Part shown: in pieces, positions 1 to 7,577 of the stretch | Position numbering within the stretch: position 1 is the first letter of the stretch | How the letters are laid out: every line of letters begins with the position of its first letter | Assembly: GCA_964546935.1 (NCBI GenBank) | Contig: CAZJLJ010000057.1 | Span: forward strand, 1 to 17,823 | DNA length: 17,823 bases | Source of the DNA: JALYTY01 sp964546935 | GTDB taxonomy: Bacteria > Vulcanimicrobiota > Vulcanimicrobiia > Vulcanimicrobiales > Vulcanimicrobiaceae | Direction: 5' to 3' | The notes under the pieces: model-generated | What the model was told of the DNA's origin: nothing | The model's input: only the letters and a program-made list of their open reading frames with translations | Database searches by the model: none | Made by a program: the position numbers and the translations under genes

Positions 1-1
1 T

Positions 2-244
2 GCCGCCCTGTATTCGCAAGTCGCTTGCATCGCCTTCGACATGCGCACCCAGCGCAATCAACGCTTCCATTGTTGCGCGCACATCGCGACCGGGGTTTAA
101 ATTCGTAACTTCGAGCGATTCGGTGGAAAACGCACCAAAAATAAGTGCGCGATGCGAAATCGATTTATCGCCCGGAACGGTGATTGAACCGCGAAGTGCT
201 CCGCCGGTAAACCGGCGCAATGTTGAAGAACGAGACTGAGACAT
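2..244 (-). CDS. aroA: 3-phosphoshikimate 1-carboxyvinyltransferase (EPSP synthase), N-terminal part, cut by window edge
   Basis: EPSP synthase joins phosphoenolpyruvate to shikimate 3-phosphate in the cytoplasmic shikimate pathway. I translated the minus strand from the ATG at 244-242: 81 codons stay open to the window edge. The reading has the family N-terminal signature PGDKSISHRAL at residues 24-34, where the Lys, Ser and Arg bind phosphate and PEP, followed by N-x-NPGRDVRATMEALIALG near residues 47-64, the usual conserved stretch after the first strand-helix unit. The remaining roughly 350 residues lie outside the window. No Shine-Dalgarno (SD) sequence is visible before the ATG, so the start rests on homology: the ATG leaves 23 residues before the PGDKS motif, typical of the family. 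The gene lies 77 bases downstream of the lipoprotein gene on the same strand, but nothing suggests related function. Confidence 0.93.
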   Translation of the reverse strand, partial: MSQSRSSTLRRFTGGALRGSITVPGDKSISHRALIFGAFSTESLEVTNLNPGRDVRATMEALIALGAHVEGDASDLRIQGG

Positions 245-321
245 GCTGCCGTGGTGTTGAAAGGCGACCGCAGCCGGTCCTGCACCGGATGATAATTCGC
301 GCCGTACTGCTGCGCTATTCT

Positions 322-1416
322 TTAAAAAGCAGCAAGCTTTAGCGCCGCCAAGGATACGCGGGAATTTGCATTGTCTTTCGTATTGATAAAATAGACAATC
401 GAGCCGTCAAGGGATCCTACCATCTTGTGGTTGCAGCGCGGAACCGAAATTATGCTCGTAGGGAGGGTGCTTTCGGGCGTAGCGCCCACCAGCGTGTCAC
501 TCGCCGTGTCAACGACCGCAATGGTTTGGTCGCGGTCGTTTGCGACATACGCCTCGAGGCCGTTGGGAGACATTGCTACGTCGGCGGGGCCGGTACCGAG
601 TGTAATCGTTTTAACGATCACGTTCCGCTGCGCATCGATTATCGAGACCGATCTTGTAATCGTATTGGCGACATACAGCTTCTTAGCGTCCGGTGTAATG
701 GCAATCGATGCAGTTCCCGGATGGACGACAATGTTTTTAATCAGCGCGCCCTTTTGCAGGTCAACTACTGACACGGCATCTTGATTCGAGTGGTGAGCCG
801 CCCAGAGACTTGAGATGTGCGACATCGTGTTATGTAAGCCGGAGTATAGGCTTACGCTCGATGACGGTTCGCAGTACGCACGGACAGAAAATGGTATGCA
901 TCTTAGTCCGGCGCAGCAAGGGGGGAATAATGGCGCGCAGGGCATCCCCAGGTGCGAGCAGAGACCCGTGCCGGTGAGTGAAACCTTCTGTGGGCTGCCG
1001 CTTGCGTTGTCTGTAACGGAAAGCGTGCCGTAACTTGTCCGCGCAGCCAATGTTCTGAAAGTGACGGTAATGGTGCATTTCGCGGAGGCCGCAAGTGTCG
1101 CCGTGCAGTTGTTCCACTGGGAATAACCTGGCCCGGTCACTGCGATGCTTGAAATACCGAGTGCGGCTGTCCCGGTATTAGTCAATGTCACGTATTTTGA
1201 CGCGCCGCGCCACGAGTTGACGTAAACCGCGAACGACAAGGACGTTGGAGACAGAGTAGCAACAGGAACGCTAGCGTAGACTTGCGCCGCGCTGAATGGG
1301 ATTACGCGGTTGCCTGCCATCGGATGAGAGCCGTTACCGTTACCGCTGCACGCGTTAAGCAACGCAGCGATCGCGATCGTGCTCACGATTCTTACTAACC
1401 TGTGCTGTTGAAACAT
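322..1416 (-). CDS. Lipoprotein with Ig-like (choice-of-anchor D type) domain, six-cysteine knottin-like insert and YVTN repeats
   Basis: A 364-residue exported protein. Residues 1-22 form a signal peptide ending in a lipobox-like LNA-C23, so it is probably a lipoprotein. Residues about 54-151 are an Ig-like domain of the type that recurs in secreted bacterial proteins (LTNTGTAAL, with C104 and C114 placed as in its usual disulfide). Residues 153-182 hold six cysteines spaced C-X6-C-X6-CC-X4-C-X8-C, the spacing of an inhibitor cystine knot. Residues 213-310 carry about three YVTN beta-propeller repeats (ITPDAKKLYVANT, MSPNGLEAYVAND), too few for a closed propeller. The reading frame is open up to an ATG at 1551, but the ATG at 1416 has CGGAGG seven bases upstream and starts directly at the signal peptide, so I chose it. 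An extended -10 box at 1552-1560 would give a leader of about 128 bases. Role unknown; surface binding or adhesion is a guess. Confidence 0.8.
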   Translation of the reverse strand: MFQQHRLVRIVSTIAIAALLNACSGNGNGSHPMAGNRVIPFSAAQVYASVPVATLSPTSLSFAVYVNSWRGASKYVTLTNTGTAALGISSIAVTGPGYSQWNNCTATLAASAKCTITVTFRTLAARTSYGTLSVTDNASGSPQKVSLTGTGLCSHLGMPCAPLFPPCCAGLRCIPFSVRAYCEPSSSVSLYSGLHNTMSHISSLWAAHHSNQDAVSVVDLQKGALIKNIVVHPGTASIAITPDAKKLYVANTITRSVSIIDAQRNVIVKTITLGTGPADVAMSPNGLEAYVANDRDQTIAVVDTASDTLVGATPESTLPTSIISVPRCNHKMVGSLDGSIVYFINTKDNANSRVSLAALKLAAF

Positions 1417-1776
1417 AACAGCAACCTCCGATTGTCGGAGGGCGTCGCAGCTAGAAGTGGCGGCGCTCAGCTGGGAGTCTTTGCGAGCGCTGGGCGCCAT
1501 GCGGCACGAGAGGTAGCCGCGACATAGACGGCGCCCTCCAACGCACTCCATAGTATAACAGTCAGATGGTCACTTGAATCGCTTTGTAGTCCACAAGTGC
1601 TTACCGGCACTGTGCGCTGGACGAGCTTCCGAATGTTCGACTATGCCGGTCGACGCACCCCGTTCTCAAACGTCACCGTCCTGCAGTCGATCAGCGTTAC
1701 ACCTTGAAGGCTAGCTTTCACCGTAGCGGGCCGGGCGTGGATCGCGTTCTTAGCTGTACGACTCAGGTCGCGAGAG
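1417..1776. other. Intergenic region between divergent lipoprotein and monooxygenase-type genes
   Basis: No convincing gene on either strand. The part next to the lipoprotein gene is its probable 5' leader (about 128 bases, with an SD at the end), driven by the extended -10 box at 1552-1560. From about 1561 to 1776 I see no ORF with a plausible start, no strong hairpin and no repeat. Confidence 0.5.
1552..1560 (-). promoter_or_regulatory. Extended -10 promoter (TGTTATACT) for the lipoprotein gene
   Basis: On the minus strand the sequence reads TG-T-TATACT, a one-mismatch -10 hexamer with the TGn extension that can replace a -35 element. Transcription would begin near 1544, well upstream of the SD-preceded ATG at 1416. 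No clear -35 is visible. The same TGnTAT pattern precedes rnpB, the STAS gene and tRNA-Ile in this window. Confidence 0.5.
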
Positions 1777-1782
1777 CATAAT
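1777..1782 (+). promoter_or_regulatory. -10-like box (CATAAT) seven bases before an ATG; candidate leaderless promoter
   Basis: CATAAT differs from the consensus TATAAT at one base and ends exactly 7 bases before the ATG at 1790, the usual distance from a -10 box to the transcription start. There is no SD sequence. A transcript would therefore begin at or next to the A of that ATG. Confidence 0.4.
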
Positions 1783-1789
1783 GATTCGT

Positions 1790-2104
1790 ATGGCTGAGAG
1801 TCAGATTAACGTCCTAGCGACGTTCAAAGCAAAGCCCGGGATGGAGAATCGCGTGCGTGAGGCGCTTGAGCGCGCAATTCAACCGACGCTTACCGAAGAC
1901 GCGAATCGCGGCTACCTGCTGCACCAAGGCGCAAAAGATCCGACGCTTTTCGTTCTCTACGAAGGTTACGCGAGTCCCACAGCGTTTGACGAGCATCTGA
2001 AGACACCGCATTTGCAGCAACTCGTCAAGGATGTAGACGGAATTCTCGAGCGTCCCTTCGAGGTCACCGTTCTCCGGCAGATCGGGGGCAAAGCGCCGGT
2101 TTAG
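1790..2104 (+). CDS. Antibiotic biosynthesis monooxygenase (ABM) domain protein, YgiN-like
   Basis: A single-domain protein of 104 residues with the dimeric ferredoxin-like fold of the ABM/YgiN family. The reading shows the family pattern: an initial strand (INVLATFKAKPGMENRVREAL), a strand with a conserved basic-aromatic region (GYLLHQG), FVLYEGYASPTAFDEHLKTPHLQ in the middle, and a closing strand before the C-terminus. The FxLYExYxS...AFxxHxxTPH pattern is diagnostic. Members act as cofactor-free quinol or polyketide monooxygenases, or have unknown roles; substrate cannot be read here. An upstream in-frame ATG at 1781 would add three residues, but the -10-like box at 1777-1782 overlaps it and sits 7 bases before 1790, so I prefer 1790 as a leaderless start. 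The gene stands alone, convergent with tRNA-Leu. Confidence 0.85.
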   Translation: MAESQINVLATFKAKPGMENRVREALERAIQPTLTEDANRGYLLHQGAKDPTLFVLYEGYASPTAFDEHLKTPHLQQLVKDVDGILERPFEVTVLRQIGGKAPV

Positions 2105-2115
2105 GCCTCCGCACG

Positions 2116-2153
2116 AAAAAGCCCATCGTTATTGGCTCTCCGCCTGACGGGCT
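2116..2153 (-). terminator. Rho-independent terminator downstream of tRNA-Leu
   Basis: On the minus strand AGCCCGTC pairs with GATGGGCT (8 bp, one G-U), the long loop contains a small GGC/GCC inner hairpin, and the stem is followed directly by TTTTT. It lies 12 bases past the tRNA 3' end and would stop transcripts of the GH35-tRNA unit. Confidence 0.65.
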
Positions 2154-2164
2154 CTCTTCGTTCA

Positions 2165-2248
2165 TGGTGGGGAAAGTGGGATTTGAACCCACACGAGTTG
2201 CCCCGGCCGCTTTTGAGGCGGCTGCGTCTGCCGTTCCGCCATTTCCCC
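2165..2248 (-). tRNA. tRNA-Leu (anticodon CAA)
   Basis: The minus strand gives a complete class II tRNA: acceptor GGGGAAA/TTTCCCC, anticodon stem GCCGC/GCGGC with loop CTCAAAA (anticodon CAA, reading UUG), a long variable arm, T-arm GTGGG-TTCAAAT-CCCAC, discriminator A and an encoded CCA. Its 5' end is only five bases after the stop codon of the GH35 gene on the same strand, so it is probably released from a read-through transcript by RNase P, or has a promoter inside that gene. Confidence 0.95.
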
Positions 2249-2253
2249 ACGCC

Positions 2254-4683
2254 TCACGGTGACTGGGGGCGATTCGAGGCGCTCGGCGTTGGTCCTTGCA
2301 GGCTGAAGGTGATGGTCTCGTCGCGGTCCGCCGGATAAGTGAGACGTTCGAGGCGATAACCGGGCTTTTCAGTCTCTTCGTGCTGGGCCGAGGCATCAGC
2401 AGGCCAACCAACCGTCACGCCTGCGGGCGCAATTGCAGAGAGCGACCCCGCGGGTGCCGACGATCGAAGTGTAACGCGCAACGTTGCGGAACCCGGCGCG
2501 AGTACAAAAGTCTTTTCGAAGTGAACCGGCGTGCTCGCGAGATCCGGTGCATCGTAGGAACAAGTGACGGCGTTCGCCGCTGTCGTGCATCGATACGGCC
2601 TATTGAACGTGCCGGCTTCGATGGGATGCGTGTACGGTGCGATGTAGTCGCGTGGTGAAGGCGAAGGCGGCGTTTGCACGTCATCACGCAGGCCACCGAT
2701 CGGAGTGAAGAAGTTCTCGCGCGAAGCTACACGTTCGAAAAGAAAAACGCGCGCACCGGCATTCGGAACGATTATCGCGCGAACCATGCCGTTATCTAGA
2801 GTGAGCGTTCCACTGCCGTCGTCGTATGCGTCCGTGGCGGAATACTGTGTTGGCGTCCACGCGGTAGGGGTAACCGGAACGCGATCGGGCGGCATCGACG
2901 GCACGGGAGTCGGCGTGATCTCGGCTTTCCCGACCACTTCGTGGATGCCGTCGTCATCGATCCAAAAATCACGCGCTGAATAAGGCGGTATCGAAAACGC
3001 ATCGATGCGCACGCTCCGATTCGCAACACGTAGCGTCGTCGCAGAAATATTGCGGGGCGTTGCGCTCGCATTGAATACATCGAAAAGTGCTCGACGCCTG
3101 TTGTCCACCAGAAGCGCCGCATCGCTAATGCCGTTCGTCGCCGAAATTGCTCCGCTCGCCACCGCTGCATCGATTGAGGAATCGATGCGAATTCCACCGC
3201 GGCGAAGTTGCGCTAGCCGGCGCTCGACAAGCGGGATATACGGCATGGGAAACCCAGTCGATAGCACAACCAGGTGCTCGTTTTTCCTCAAATCCGCCAC
3301 GGAACCGAAACGCAAGTCCACCAAACGACAGGTTCGCGCAAGCGCGCGACAGCGTTGCAACGCCGCGATCGTGAGATCGGCGATGTGGCCAATGCGCTCG
3401 TTCGGCATCAGCGCCGCGTCGTATGCACTCGAAAGCCACGCAATGGAAATGTCCGTTTGCGGATGCATAGCCGCGATCTCTGCGCCATGCCGAGCCAATA
3501 ACTCACCGAAACCCGAAACCGCTTGCCCACGTGGTGTTTCCGTACCTTGCAGTGTAAAAGCGGCATTCCACGCATAGAACCAATTGGTCCACGGCGCCTC
3601 CCAGCCCGCTGGATTTAGCGTATCGGCGAGCGGGAAGTTGATGACTCCGTGCACGCCGTATTGCAGCATTTCGTGCAACGCGATTGTGGTATTCTGCGGT
3701 GCCGACGCTCGCGGCGCAACCTCGTCCGCTCCCTGGAGCCATCCGGCCTGAAATTCACTCGTCATCACCGGCTTCGCACGCTGCGTTTGCAATAGCGCGG
3801 TTGAAAAAGCGAGTTGCGCGATGTCGTGATCGCCGAGTATCTCTGCGTCCGACTGATACCAGTTTCCCCAAGCCCAAACGGGTGCCGACGCCGTGACTTT
3901 CATCTGCCAGGTATTGATAAAGAGCGGAACCCGCGGACCAACGGTCTGCTCAACCGTCGCTTTCAACCAATTCATATATTGATGCCAATGCGGCCCGGGC
4001 CACGTATCGTTATCGATGTACGCCCCTTGATCGTCGTCCAATGCGATCGCGATAACATCGTGCGACCACGGTTCGATTTCACGCAACACGGAACGAAGCC
4101 ACGCCTTCGACTGCGCGAGGTGCACAGCGTTGTGCATCCACTCGGCCGCAGCCGAATCCGCATGCGCGTTCTGGTACGTCGCGGTCGCCGGGTACCGCCC
4201 TTCCAAAATATCATGCAACGGCATGTTGTATCCCGGGCGCTGCAAGAGCCAATCCGGATACCCGCCGTTTTTCCATTCATTTCGAATCACCGGCCCGGGC
4301 CGCACCACGACTTTGAAGCCGAGTTCATGGATTAGCGAAAACAGCGCATGCAAGTCGCGCCGCGGATTCGTCGCCCCGGTGAAATCAACGGTATTCGAAT
4401 CGGGCTCGTGCCAATTCCAAATCAGATACAGATCGATCGTATTGATGCCCGCACGTTTGTAGGCGAGCAAATCGTCACGCCACTGGGAACGAGGCGTTCG
4501 CTCGTAGAAGAAGGCCGCGCCGTAAACGAAGAACGGCTTGCTGTCGACGAGAAACTGCGGCGTTCCGTTGAGCGTCTGTACCGTAGACGTTTGCCATGTC
4601 GCCCATGAGTCACTTGCGCGAGCCGCATGCGGCAGTAAAAACATCAACACTGCTGCAAGTGCGATTCGCCGGAAGATTCTCAT
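2254..4683 (-). CDS. Exported glycoside hydrolase family 35 (beta-galactosidase-like)
   Basis: An 809-residue protein with a signal peptide (residues 1-23, cleavage near ARA-S). Residues about 43-400 are a GH35 TIM barrel: GAAFFYERTPRSQWRDDL at 55-72, NTIDLYLIWNWHEP at 81-94, VVRPGPVIRNEW at 127-137 and GGYPDWLL at 140-147 are all family hallmarks. The nucleophile is most likely E310 (TSEFQAGW). Where typical members have ENEYG with the acid/base Glu, this one reads DDDQG (216-220), so the acid/base position carries Asp. The second half (about 400-809) looks like beta-sandwich domains with a Pro/Thr-rich linker near 660-690. GH35 enzymes remove terminal beta-galactose from glycans; substrate here is unknown. 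The frame is open to a start at 4842, but that would overlap the divergent esterase and bury the signal peptide, so the ATG at 4683 is preferred. No SD is visible. Confidence 0.88.
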   Translation of the reverse strand: MRIFRRIALAAVLMFLLPHAARASDSWATWQTSTVQTLNGTPQFLVDSKPFFVYGAAFFYERTPRSQWRDDLLAYKRAGINTIDLYLIWNWHEPDSNTVDFTGATNPRRDLHALFSLIHELGFKVVVRPGPVIRNEWKNGGYPDWLLQRPGYNMPLHDILEGRYPATATYQNAHADSAAAEWMHNAVHLAQSKAWLRSVLREIEPWSHDVIAIALDDDQGAYIDNDTWPGPHWHQYMNWLKATVEQTVGPRVPLFINTWQMKVTASAPVWAWGNWYQSDAEILGDHDIAQLAFSTALLQTQRAKPVMTSEFQAGWLQGADEVAPRASAPQNTTIALHEMLQYGVHGVINFPLADTLNPAGWEAPWTNWFYAWNAAFTLQGTETPRGQAVSGFGELLARHGAEIAAMHPQTDISIAWLSSAYDAALMPNERIGHIADLTIAALQRCRALARTCRLVDLRFGSVADLRKNEHLVVLSTGFPMPYIPLVERRLAQLRRGGIRIDSSIDAAVASGAISATNGISDAALLVDNRRRALFDVFNASATPRNISATTLRVANRSVRIDAFSIPPYSARDFWIDDDGIHEVVGKAEITPTPVPSMPPDRVPVTPTAWTPTQYSATDAYDDGSGTLTLDNGMVRAIIVPNAGARVFLFERVASRENFFTPIGGLRDDVQTPPSPSPRDYIAPYTHPIEAGTFNRPYRCTTAANAVTCSYDAPDLASTPVHFEKTFVLAPGSATLRVTLRSSAPAGSLSAIAPAGVTVGWPADASAQHEETEKPGYRLERLTYPADRDETITFSLQGPTPSASNRPQSP

Positions 4684-4739
4684 CGGGCGCGTAGTTCGGT
4701 AAGGTGGGTTGGCGTACCCCGCCAGCGAATCTGCGCCGC

Positions 4740-5780
4740 ATGAAAGACGGTGGATACGGTCGGCTCCTAGGCTTACACGGCGCAATTGCGTTCGATTGGA
4801 TCGAGAGCGAAGCGCTTGCGCGCAACGGTTTAGGCGATCCATCCACTAAGCCCGTCGTGGTATACACGCCTCCCGGTTATGAAAGCGAAGGATCGCGCCG
4901 GTATCCCGTGATCTACGTGCTTCACGGCTATACGGGCGACACAGCGAGGCTGGTCTCAGCCGGCGCGTGGGATCGCAACGTTTTTCAGTGGGCCGATCAC
5001 TTGATTCACGAACGTGCGATGCCGCCCCTAATTGTCGTCGGCGTCGACGGATTCACACGACTTGGCGGATCGCAATACGTCGATTCCATGCAGAACGGCA
5101 ACTACGCAACGTATGTCGTGCGCGATGTCGTGGCACACGTAGATAAAAACTATCGAACCAGCGCCTGTGAAGGCGGCCGTGCCGTCGTCGGCAAGAGCTC
5201 CGGCGGCTTCGGCGCGATGCATCTCGTAATGGAGCATCCGGGAACGTTCGCCGCGTTCGCATCGCACAGCGGTGACGCCTATTTCCGCGAATCGTTTCCG
5301 CCGGGATTTCCTATCGCACAGCGCACCCTCGAACGGCACAATTTCGAACTCCGGTCATTTCTCGATGTCTTCGAACGTAAGCCCAAACGCGGGCAAAGCG
5401 ATTTCGATACGCTGATGATCCTCGCAATGGCGGCGGCATACTCGCCGAGATCGGCATCGCCACTCGACGTCGAGCTGCCCTTTGACCAGAAGACCGGTGA
5501 AATTCGCGATGACGTCTTCGCGAAATGGCTCGCCTTCGACCCGGTCGAGCGCGTCGCGGCCAAGGCTAAGGAACTCGGGAGGTTGCGCCTACGTTACCTC
5601 GATTGCGGACGCCGCGACGAGTACAACCTCGATATCGGCGCCCGGATCGCCGTTTCTCGCATGCGCGAGTGCGGGCTGGAGGTGCGCCACGAGGAGTTCG
5701 ACGACGACCACCGCAACGTTGGATACCGATACGCTATCTCTCTGCCGGCGCTGGCCGCCGTATTAGACGAAAGACCATGA
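4740..5780 (+). CDS. Putative esterase, alpha/beta hydrolase of the esterase D / feruloyl esterase type
   Basis: A 346-residue alpha/beta hydrolase resembling the putative esterase family (PF00756). Visible hallmarks: VVVYTPPGYE at 39-48, YPVIYVLHGYTGDT at 55-68 (oxyanion-hole HG), LIVVGVDG at 97-104, a Y-x-V-x-D-V-x-x-H-V-D segment near 125-135, and the nucleophile elbow GKSSGGFGAMHL with S153. Likely acid and base are an Asp in YLDCGRRDEY and the His in FDDDHRNVGY near the C-terminus. No signal peptide is seen, so it is probably cytoplasmic. Family members cleave ester-linked acyl groups, including carbohydrate esters, which would suit a neighbour of a glycosidase; this is inference. An in-frame ATG at 4704 exists; I chose 4740 because it gives a normal N-terminus and leaves 56 bases to the divergent GH35 start. 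Its stop overlaps the next start (ATGA). Confidence 0.85.
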   Translation: MKDGGYGRLLGLHGAIAFDWIESEALARNGLGDPSTKPVVVYTPPGYESEGSRRYPVIYVLHGYTGDTARLVSAGAWDRNVFQWADHLIHERAMPPLIVVGVDGFTRLGGSQYVDSMQNGNYATYVVRDVVAHVDKNYRTSACEGGRAVVGKSSGGFGAMHLVMEHPGTFAAFASHSGDAYFRESFPPGFPIAQRTLERHNFELRSFLDVFERKPKRGQSDFDTLMILAMAAAYSPRSASPLDVELPFDQKTGEIRDDVFAKWLAFDPVERVAAKAKELGRLRLRYLDCGRRDEYNLDIGARIAVSRMRECGLEVRHEEFDDDHRNVGYRYAISLPALAAVLDERP

Positions 5781-6373
5781 ACCGTTTCGCACTTCTCCTC
5801 ATTGCGCTTTTGGCAGCCGTGCCGTTTACCGTTGCCGCACAAACGACGTCCGGAGCAGCACCTGAAGCCGCGTGGACGCCGACGCCAAAACCGCTGAATC
5901 CGCACGAGTACAACGATGCCGCGATGCATTTTGAAGCCCCGCCGAATTGGGGGCTCGTGGGCTATCGCGTTTTGAAACTGTCCGAATTAGGCGACGATCC
6001 GCAAGTGGTCGCGGGTTGGGCGAGCACCGATCGCGGCAAACCGCAAGCGATCGTTATCTCGCAACAAGCCTTCACGGGTGATACCTCGAGCTTCGAATCG
6101 CGATACGAAAACGATATACGCCAGCAGTTCGCGAACATTCTCGTGAAGACCAAAGAACGTACGTCGCTGCTAAACGGCATGCCGGCGTACTTTCTCGACA
6201 TGTCTTACGGCGAAGGCTTCGATACGCGTAAACAATTCACGCTGCTATGGTCCGATGGATCCCGTGGCGTTTCGATCTCCGTCACGGGACGCATCGGCGA
6301 AATCGACGGCGCTAGCGCGAAGAAGTTGATCTCAAACGTGAGCGCGGTCCGCTACCCGTACGGTCGCGAGTAA
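5777..6373 (+). CDS. Small exported protein of unknown function, PsbP/DUF1795-like in appearance
   Basis: A 198-residue protein with a clear signal peptide (MNRFALLLIALLAAVPFTVA-AQ), so periplasmic or secreted. After a low-complexity Ala/Pro/Thr segment, the mature part has alternating strands and helices: FEAPPNWGLVGYRVL, an AFTGDTSSFESRY segment, a helix with QQFANILVKTKERT, then NGMPAYFLDMSYGEGF and a final strand plus helix. This order recalls the PsbP/DcrB fold often annotated as DUF1795, but I cannot confirm the family. The ATG overlaps the esterase stop as ATGA, which implies translational coupling and a shared transcript. The last 42 bases overlap the 3' end of the convergent cystathionine gamma-lyase gene. 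No catalytic motif is visible. Confidence 0.75.
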   Translation: MNRFALLLIALLAAVPFTVAAQTTSGAAPEAAWTPTPKPLNPHEYNDAAMHFEAPPNWGLVGYRVLKLSELGDDPQVVAGWASTDRGKPQAIVISQQAFTGDTSSFESRYENDIRQQFANILVKTKERTSLLNGMPAYFLDMSYGEGFDTRKQFTLLWSDGSRGVSISVTGRIGEIDGASAKKLISNVSAVRYPYGRE

Positions 6374-7507
6374 CGCCGAACGAAGATCGTCCAACAGATC
6401 GTCCACGTCTTCGATTCCAACGGAGAGGCGAAGCAGTCCGTCGGTTACGCCGCGGCGTTCACGATCTTCCTTAGGAATCGACCCGTGCGTCATGCGCGCC
6501 GGATGGCAGATCAGCGATTCGACACCGCCGAGACTTTCAGCTAAGCTGAAATACTTCAAGCGGTTCGCGAAATCTAAGGCTCGCGACTGCGGCCCCTTCA
6601 ACACGAAGGAAACCATGCCGCCGAAGCCCGACATCTGACGCTTCGCGAGCTCGTGTTGCGGATGCGAAGCCAATCCCGGATAGTACACGCGGTCGACTTC
6701 GGGATGTGCTTCAAGAAACTCCGCCACCGCCTGCGCATTGATTGCGTGCTCGCGCATACGTAGCGCAAGTGTCTTTGCACCGCGCATCGTCAACCATGCA
6801 TCGTGCGGCCCCGGCACGCCCCCGACGGCATTTTGGTGGAATTTGATAACGTCTGCAATCGCAGCGTCGCTCGTAATCGCCACGCCACCGACGACGTCGC
6901 TGTGGCCGCCGATGTACTTCGTGGTCGAATGAACCACGATATCCGCACCTAGCGTGAGCGGCTGCTGAAAATACGGCGACGCGAAGGTATTGTCGACCGC
7001 CAAGTACGCACCCGGCGCCTGCGCTTTGCGAATCGCATCAACCGCTGCAATGTCCACGAGCTTCAACAGCGGATTCGTCGGCGTCTCAACCCAGAACAAT
7101 TTGGTGTTCGGACGAACCGCGTTGCGAACCGCATCGAGATCGCTCATATCCACGTACGTGAACTGCAATCCGTAGCGTTCGAGCACTCGCGTGAACAAGC
7201 GATACGTTCCGCCGTACAGATCATCCGTAACCACCGCATGATCGCCGGCCGACAAAAGATTCAGCACCGCCGCCGTCGCCGCCATGCCGCTGGCGAACGC
7301 ATACCCGTAAGCACCGTTCTCTAACGACGCAAGCTGCTTCTCAAGCGCGAGCCGCGTCGGATTAATCGTGCGGCTATAATCGAAACCTTGATGTTCGCCG
7401 ACAGCGCGCTGCGTATACGTCGAGGTTTGGTAAACGGGAACGATAGTCGCTCCAGTTGCCGGATCCGCTTCTTGACCTACGTGAATCGCCTTAGTGCTGA
7501 ACTTCAT
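6332..7507 (-). CDS. Cystathionine gamma-lyase / gamma-synthase (PLP enzyme)
   Basis: A 391-residue PLP enzyme of the Cys/Met metabolism family. Visible: VPVYQTSTYTQ near 23-33, FDYSRTINPTRLALE at 42-56, the ASGMAATAA glycine-rich PLP loop at 72-80, ETPTNPLLKL at 141-150, DNTFASPY at 172-179 (Asp binds the pyridine nitrogen), and the Schiff-base lysine K197 in HSTTKYIGGHSD. Gamma-lyase (cystathionine to cysteine) and gamma-synthase (O-acylhomoserine to cystathionine) cannot be separated by eye. The upstream cystathionine beta-synthase on the same strand favours the lyase, completing reverse transsulfuration. An in-frame TTG at 7525 exists, but the ATG at 7507 has GAAGG eight bases upstream and gives the usual MKFSTKAIHVG start. 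The 3' end overlaps the preceding convergent gene by 42 bases. Confidence 0.93.
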   Translation of the reverse strand: MKFSTKAIHVGQEADPATGATIVPVYQTSTYTQRAVGEHQGFDYSRTINPTRLALEKQLASLENGAYGYAFASGMAATAAVLNLLSAGDHAVVTDDLYGGTYRLFTRVLERYGLQFTYVDMSDLDAVRNAVRPNTKLFWVETPTNPLLKLVDIAAVDAIRKAQAPGAYLAVDNTFASPYFQQPLTLGADIVVHSTTKYIGGHSDVVGGVAITSDAAIADVIKFHQNAVGGVPGPHDAWLTMRGAKTLALRMREHAINAQAVAEFLEAHPEVDRVYYPGLASHPQHELAKRQMSGFGGMVSFVLKGPQSRALDFANRLKYFSLAESLGGVESLICHPARMTHGSIPKEDRERRGVTDGLLRLSVGIEDVDDLLDDLRSALLATVRVADRAHV

Positions 7508-7521
7508 GGGGGCCGCCTTCG

Positions 7522-7577
7522 TCAAAGAACCTGATACGGGCCTGCCAGTACGCTGAAGCCGTTTCCAATCTGGATCA
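7522..7577 (-). CDS. Possible 3' end of a gene cut by the assembly gap
   Basis: Between the N run and the cystathionine gamma-lyase start, one minus-strand frame is open for 17 codons (IQIGNGFSVLAGPYQVL) and then stops at TGA 7524-7522, 14 bases before the next ATG. The spacing would fit an operon neighbour whose body lies in the gap. The piece is too short to name, and it could be noncoding. Confidence 0.25.

Noticed and set aside
307..334. Hairpin TGCTGC...GCAGCA downstream of the lipoprotein gene
   Set aside because: Six-base stem with a 15-base loop, and the T-run is in the loop instead of after the stem, so it is not a convincing terminator.
2165..2248. tRNA-Leu as an attachment site for an integrated element
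   Set aside because: No integrase, no repeated tRNA 3' end, and no phage-like or mobile genes on either side.
3005..3577. 190-codon open frame antisense to the GH35 gene
   Set aside because: Arg/Ser-rich product with no motif, no SD, and wholly inside a well-supported gene on the other strand; a by-product of GC-rich codon use.
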